This document shows, one piece after another, positions 60,294 through 64,000 of a stretch of 64,000 nucleotides of DNA. The stretch is taken from positions 1,404,432 to 1,468,431 of the forward strand of contig NZ_JACHJP010000001.1 in NCBI RefSeq assembly GCF_014203715.1, read 5' to 3'. The stretch is from Streptosporangium saharense (GTDB taxonomy: Bacteria; Actinomycetota; Actinomycetes; Streptosporangiales; Streptosporangiaceae). Below the pieces are notes generated by a model. The model saw nothing but the letters and a program-made list of their open reading frames with translations. It was not told the DNA's origin and searched no databases. The position numbers were made by a program, and so were the translations under genes. Every line of letters begins with the position of its first letter. The stretch's first letter is position 1.

Positions 60294-60924
60294 GGGTCGC
60301 GCCGAACAGCGGCAGGCAGGGTTCGAGACCGTGGATCTCGAACCCCGGCCTGGCGACCCAGTCCTCGCGGGCCAGCCGCAGCCGCAGGGTCGTCACGGGC
60401 TCGCCCCGCCTGCTGTGGAACTGGATGCCGTCGTCGCGGTAGCCGAGCTTGCGGGAGACCGCAACGGAGGCGTGGTTGTCGGCGAAGGCGGCGGAGGCGG
60501 CATATCGGGCGCCGAGCCCCTCGAAGGCCAGGTGCAGTACGGCGGTGCGCATCTCGGTGCCGATCCCCCTGCCGTGGAAGCGCCTGCCCAGCCAGGAGCC
60601 GCTGGTGACCTCGCGGATGACGGCGAACTCGGTGGCCGCGATCGCCTGGGTGCCGACGACCTCCCCCTCGAAGATCACGGCGAACGCGCAGACCCACTCC
60701 TCCGGGGTCCAGGTGCCCCACTGGGTGAAGTGGTACTGGACGGTCCTGAGGACCCGCTCCTGCGGCTCGGCCTCGCTCCAGGGCACGATGAACGGCATGA
60801 CGTCCGGGTCGTGGACCCCCTCCGCGGCGCGGTCGGCGAGCCGGTCGAGGTCGTCGAGGGAGGGCATGCGGAGTTCGAGGCGCGGAGTGGTCACCCGCAG
60901 CCCGGTGAGCGGCCAGTTACGCAT
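60268..60924 (-). CDS. GNAT-family N-acetyltransferase (RimJ/RimL-like)
   Basis: This is a 218-residue acetyltransferase. It opens MRNWPLTGLRVTTPRLELRMPSLDDLDRLADRA. It has the acetyl-CoA pyrophosphate-binding loop SWLGRRFHGRGIGTEMRTAVLHLAFEGLGA and the motif B region AFADNHASVAVSRKLGYRDDGI. This profile is typical of RimJ/RimL-type enzymes acting on protein N-termini or small amines; the substrate is unknown. The much longer upstream frame is antisense noise. No clear ribosome site precedes ATG 60924. Confidence 0.85.
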   Translation of the reverse strand: MRNWPLTGLRVTTPRLELRMPSLDDLDRLADRAAEGVHDPDVMPFIVPWSEAEPQERVLRTVQYHFTQWGTWTPEEWVCAFAVIFEGEVVGTQAIAATEFAVIREVTSGSWLGRRFHGRGIGTEMRTAVLHLAFEGLGARYAASAAFADNHASVAVSRKLGYRDDGIQFHSRRGEPVTTLRLRLAREDWVARPGFEIHGLEPCLPLFGATPTPAPPDR

Positions 60925-61128
60925 CCCCCGATGCTGTCGGCTCCGCCGTACACGGGTCCAGTCGTTTTCCGGGCACGGAGTCCTTCCCGGGCGATCGGAC
61001 CGGCGCCACAGTTCGGGGTGGTACGGCCCGGCATCCTTTCCAGGTCGCGGGGTGGCCTGGGATTTCTCCCGGCAACCCGGGACAGACACCCCATACGCCC
61101 CGGGACGCCGCCCGGATTCGATGTGCAA

Positions 61129-61800
61129 ATGCTGAAAAATCCGGACTCGTTTCGGCGGATCGTCGCCGGGATCGCCCTCCTCGCCTGGCCCGTCCTCGAA
61201 TTCCTCGCATTCCTGACCTCGCCCCCCTCCGCCACCCACGCCCCCGCCGTCTTCCGCGCGCACCCCGACCTCGTCCAGGTCAGCGGACTGCTGTTCCTCT
61301 GGGCGACGCTCAGCCTCATCCCGGTCGTCCTCGCCCTGGCCCACCTGCTCCGCCGTGGCGCCCCGGTGGCCGGGAACGTCGGCGCCGCGCTCGGACTGCT
61401 CGGCACCGGGCACGCGCTCACGCTCTTCACCACCGACTTCTACGACCTGGCCCTGGCCCAGACCCTGCCGGACGCGCAGGCCGAGCTGGTCACGGCCCGC
61501 ACGGGCGAGCTGTGGGGTTTCCTGTACGGCATGCTGCTGCCGGGCTTCCTGTCCCACGTCGGGCTGTTCGTCCTGTTCGTCGGCCTGCTCAGGGCCGGGA
61601 TCGTCCCCTGGTGGGTGCCGGTCGCGGCGCTCGCCGGGACGCTCACGCCGTTCCTGACCCAGGACCGGGCGCCCGCCGTACAGGCACTCGGCGCGCTGTT
61701 CCACCTGGCCGCCTACGGGTGGATCGCGCTGCGCGTGCTGCGGGCCTCGGACGGCGCGTGGCGCGCGGGTCTCACAGCCCCGCCTGCCTCGCCCGCGTGA
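61129..61800 (+). CDS. Six-helix integral membrane protein, unknown function
   Basis: This 223-residue protein is almost entirely membrane-embedded, with helices near residues 9-29, 47-70, 80-98, 128-152, 158-172 and 183-203. It starts MLKNPDSFRRIVAGIALLAW. Pro and Trp near helix ends and the segment HLLRRGAPVAGNVGAALGLLGTGHALTLFTTDFYDLALAQTL are the only memorable features; no family is recognised with certainty. GTG 61123 in frame is an alternative start; neither has a strong ribosome site. Its 3' end overlaps the convergent response regulator by 29 nt. The 204 nt upstream (60925-61128) contain no gene. Confidence 0.65.
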   Translation: MLKNPDSFRRIVAGIALLAWPVLEFLAFLTSPPSATHAPAVFRAHPDLVQVSGLLFLWATLSLIPVVLALAHLLRRGAPVAGNVGAALGLLGTGHALTLFTTDFYDLALAQTLPDAQAELVTARTGELWGFLYGMLLPGFLSHVGLFVLFVGLLRAGIVPWWVPVAALAGTLTPFLTQDRAPAVQALGALFHLAAYGWIALRVLRASDGAWRAGLTAPPASPA

Positions 61801-62401
61801 TCGCCTCGCTCCGATCGTTCACCCTGAGCTTGGTGAAGACGGCGGAGACGTGGTTGCGCACGGTCTTGTGGCTCAGCCCGAGCCTGGCCGCGATCTGCGG
61901 GTTCGTCAGGCGCTCGGCCATCAGGGCGAGGACCTCCCGCTCCCGCCGGGTCAGCGCGGGCAGCGCGGGCTCCGCGCTTTCCCGCCCGGCGAAGTAGCCG
62001 ACCAGCCTGGCCGCGATGGCGGGGCCGAAGATGGCCTCGCCGTCGGCGGCGGCCTGCACCGCCCTGACCAGTTCCGCCCTGCGCGCCCCTTTGAGCACGT
62101 AACCGCGCGCCCCGGCCCGCATGGCGGCGAACACCGAGTCGTCGTCGTCCGACATGCTGAGCACGACCACCCGGATGTGCGGGTGGTCGCGGACGAGCTT
62201 CCCGGTCGCCGCGACCCCGCCCATACCGGGCATCGTCAGGTCCATCAGCACCACGTCCGGCTGCAGCCGCCCGACCACGGCCAGCGCCTGCTCCCCGCTG
62301 GACACCTCGTCGGCGACCTCGATCCCCTCCGCGGTCGCCAGCAGCGTGCGCAGCCCGGCGCGGAACCCGGCGTGGTCGTCAACGAGCAGGACACGGATCA
62401 T
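61772..62401 (-). CDS. NarL/FixJ-type response regulator
   Basis: This is a 209-residue regulator. The receiver domain starts at the first residue (MIRVLLVDDHAGFRAGL), with acceptor Asp in VVLMDLTMPGMGG and Lys in YVLKGARRAE. The LuxR helix-turn-helix (LTRREREVLALMAERLTNPQIAARLGLSHKTVRNHVSAVFTKL) lies at about 145-200. ATG 62401 is inside the end of the kinase gene (23-nt overlap), so the pair is coupled. The extra 60 upstream codons in frame are antisense-style noise over the kinase. Targets unknown. Confidence 0.92.
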   Translation of the reverse strand: MIRVLLVDDHAGFRAGLRTLLATAEGIEVADEVSSGEQALAVVGRLQPDVVLMDLTMPGMGGVAATGKLVRDHPHIRVVVLSMSDDDDSVFAAMRAGARGYVLKGARRAELVRAVQAAADGEAIFGPAIAARLVGYFAGRESAEPALPALTRREREVLALMAERLTNPQIAARLGLSHKTVRNHVSAVFTKLRVNDRSEAITRARQAGL

Positions 62402-64000
62402 CGCGATCCCCTCCCTCACGCGCGGGAAGCGTGACCCTGACCAGGGTCCCGCCCTCGGGACGGTCCTTGGCCGCGAACGTGCCGCCGAGTTCGAGCGCCC
62501 GCTCCCGCATCGACGCCAGCCCGAGCCCGGCTCTCTCGTCGGGTACGGCCCGCAGCCCGTCGCCGTCGTCGGCAACCTCAAGGGTGAGCGTGCCTCCGGA
62601 CACCTCGACCCGCAGCCGCGCGCCGCTCGCCCCCGCGTGCCTGCGCGCGTTGGCCAGCGCCTCCGCCGCGATGCGGTAGGCCGCCACCTCCGTCGCCGCG
62701 GGCAGCGGCCCGAGCCTTTCGGGGGTCAGCACGGTGACCCGCAGCCCGGGCGGCTGCCGTACGGCGTGGGCACGCAGGGCGCCGAGCAGGCCGAGGGTGT
62801 CGAGCGCGGGCGGGCGCAGGCCGTCGACCAGGGTCCGCACGTCGGCGACCGCGGCCTCGGCGTCGGCGACGATCTCGGCGAGCAACCCCCGCGCGGGCAC
62901 GTCCCCGACCAGGTCGCACGCGGCCTCGGCCCGCATGGTCAGCGCGGCCAGCGTGGGCCCGAGCCCGTCGTGCAGGTCGCGCCTGAGACGGCGGCGCTCC
63001 TCCTCCCTGGCCATCACGAGCCTCTCCCGCGAGCGCCGCAGGTCGGCGGTCAGGCGGGCGGCGTGCGCCGCGATGGCGACCTGCCTGGCCAGGTCGGTCA
63101 GCACCCGCAGGTCACGACGGCCGAAGCCGCTCTCTCCCGACCTGGGCGACAGGACGAGGTCACCGGCCCGCTCACCGTTGTGGGTCAGCGGCAGCCGTAC
63201 CGGAACACCCGTGGGGGAGCCGAAGGCGTGTCGCGTGCCCGCGGAGGTCTCCACCGCCGCGTACGGCAGCCGCAGCGCCTCGGCGACCGCGCGGGCGACC
63301 CCGGGCAGCACGCCGTCCGGCTCCCCGCTGTTCTCCAGGCGCCTGCCAAGGCGGGTGAGCGCCGCGTAGGGGTCGTCCCGCTCGCCGTACATCAGCAGGT
63401 TCACCCAGCCCTGGAGCCGTCTGCGCAGCGGCGCGAAGGCGAACGCGACGAGCCCGGCGGCCAGCACGGACACCGGTAGGTCCCCGCTGGGGAAGACCGC
63501 GCCCAGGTAGCCCGCGATGGCCACGTACCCGACGCTCACGCAGCCGGACAGCAGCGCGTAGACCAGGGTCCTGTTGGTCACCAGGTCGATGTCGAAGAGC
63601 CGGTGGCGCAGGATCGCGACGCAGACGGCGGCCGGGAGCAGCGCCGTGGTCGCCGAGCCGAGCTCCCAGAAGGTGTCGGTAACGGGCCAGATGCGCCCGG
63701 GGACCGCGTCGGTCAGCCCGGCGGCCAGGCGGGCGGCGACGACCACCATCTCGATCCCGACCGCGTAGGTGAGCCACATGATCTGGCGGCGTTCGACGCC
63801 GGAGCTGCGCAGCGCCCTGCGGACCAGGTCGGCGCCGCCGACGACGAACACCACCGCCATGAGAGCCGTCATCGCGGTCTCCGCGACGGGCGCCAGGTCG
63901 GCGAGCGCCGAGACCCCGAGCGGGTTGACCACCCCGGTGTCCGTGCCGACCTGGTCGTTCTCGCCCGGCCTGAGCGCGCTGAGGATCATGACCGGTACGG
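62379..64000 (-). CDS. Sensor histidine kinase (HisKA_3), N-terminus beyond the window
   Basis: At least 540 residues are visible and the frame is still open at the right edge, so the start is outside. Several membrane helices lie in the N-terminal part (MTALMAVVFVVGGADLV, LTYAVGIEMVVVAARLAAG, TTALLPAAVCVAILRHRLFDIDLVTNRTLVY, CVSVGYVAIAGYLGAVF). A GAF-like sensor region follows (MYGERDDPYAALTRLGRRLE ... VLTDLARQVAIAAHAARLT). The kinase part has REEERRRLRRDLHDGLGPTLAAL with the phosphorylated His, and HATPase_c with AEALANARRHAGAS and VADDGDGL. It pairs with the overlapping regulator. The signal is unknown. Confidence 0.9.
   Translation of the reverse strand, partial: VPVMILSALRPGENDQVGTDTGVVNPLGVSALADLAPVAETAMTALMAVVFVVGGADLVRRALRSSGVERRQIMWLTYAVGIEMVVVAARLAAGLTDAVPGRIWPVTDTFWELGSATTALLPAAVCVAILRHRLFDIDLVTNRTLVYALLSGCVSVGYVAIAGYLGAVFPSGDLPVSVLAAGLVAFAFAPLRRRLQGWVNLLMYGERDDPYAALTRLGRRLENSGEPDGVLPGVARAVAEALRLPYAAVETSAGTRHAFGSPTGVPVRLPLTHNGERAGDLVLSPRSGESGFGRRDLRVLTDLARQVAIAAHAARLTADLRRSRERLVMAREEERRRLRRDLHDGLGPTLAALTMRAEAACDLVGDVPARGLLAEIVADAEAAVADVRTLVDGLRPPALDTLGLLGALRAHAVRQPPGLRVTVLTPERLGPLPAATEVAAYRIAAEALANARRHAGASGARLRVEVSGGTLTLEVADDGDGLRAVPDERAGLGLASMRERALELGGTFAAKDRPEGGTLVRVTLPAREGGDRDDPCPAR

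Noticed and set aside
61129-61800. Start of this membrane protein far upstream inside the acetoacetate-CoA ligase
   Set aside because: The frame is open from 60166, but that part is out-of-frame antisense/sense noise over two other genes; the hydrophobic protein begins at 61129.

Overview
The window is 64 kb of very GC-rich, gene-dense actinobacterial chromosome. The organism is most likely a filamentous actinomycete of the order Streptosporangiales or a relative. The evidence is the conserved actinobacterial block ahcY - RDD/SpoIIM/DUF58/MoxR/DUF4350/DUF4129 - mtrA-mtrB-lpqB - comF - hpf - response regulator - secA, together with a DasR-controlled N-acetylglucosamine (GlcNAc) phosphotransferase system. 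Family and order are inferred from gene order and protein style, not from a search.

Left part (1-12 kb): the 3' end of a phosphosugar isomerase, a cation diffusion facilitator, a NarL-type two-component system, a MerR regulator, a canonical S-adenosylhomocysteine hydrolase, and immediately behind it a second SAHH-family gene of the shorter archaeal/thermophile type. Next come a DUF305 lipoprotein, a secreted LVIVD-repeat protein, an RDD membrane protein, and a divergent PPOX-like/HxlR pair with two clear palindromic operators. A B3/B4-domain protein follows. An N-terminally deleted arylamine N-acetyltransferase remnant ends against a hairpin element and a roughly 59-nt-period tandem repeat (12.0-12.7 kb).

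Middle part (12.7-31.8 kb): a cell-envelope block. spoIIM-like is on +. On - a five-gene operon runs membrane protein > DUF4129 > DUF4350 > MoxR > DUF58. mtrA-mtrB-lpqB, comF, hpf (behind a 300-nt structured leader), an orphan response regulator and secA are on +. A YcaQ-type glycosylase and an Rv3235-family gene are on -.

PTS part (32-41.6 kb): one locus holds two EIIC permeases and DasR (- strand), then a SIS-domain probable GlcN-6-P deaminase, EIIB, EIIA, a HAD phosphatase, HPr, EI and a NagZ-type lipoprotein glycosidase (+ strand). DasR-type dre palindromes lie in front of the first permease, between dasR and the deaminase, and in front of ptsH. Everything needed to import and phosphorylate GlcNAc, plus its regulator, lies together; deacetylase NagA is not in the window.

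Right part (41.6-64 kb): an accessory-flavoured stretch. It has a 41-residue hydrophobic peptide gene with its own promoter, a 1,481-residue P-type ATPase, an S/T/K-rich repeat protein, a heavily degraded acyl-CoA dehydrogenase pseudogene, a tnpB-only IS605-family element, and several HAD proteins. One HAD seems to start at ATT and to lack its nucleophile. After these come an anchored protein with a mycosin-like subtilase, a MecA-N-type penicillin-binding protein divergent from a LysR/class A beta-lactamase pair, acetoacetyl-CoA ligase, a GNAT acetyltransferase, a membrane protein, and a two-component system that runs off the right edge.

Across the window the octamer CCGTACGG recurs far more often than composition predicts, and several genes have a -10 box only 6-10 nt before the start codon, which suggests leaderless transcripts.
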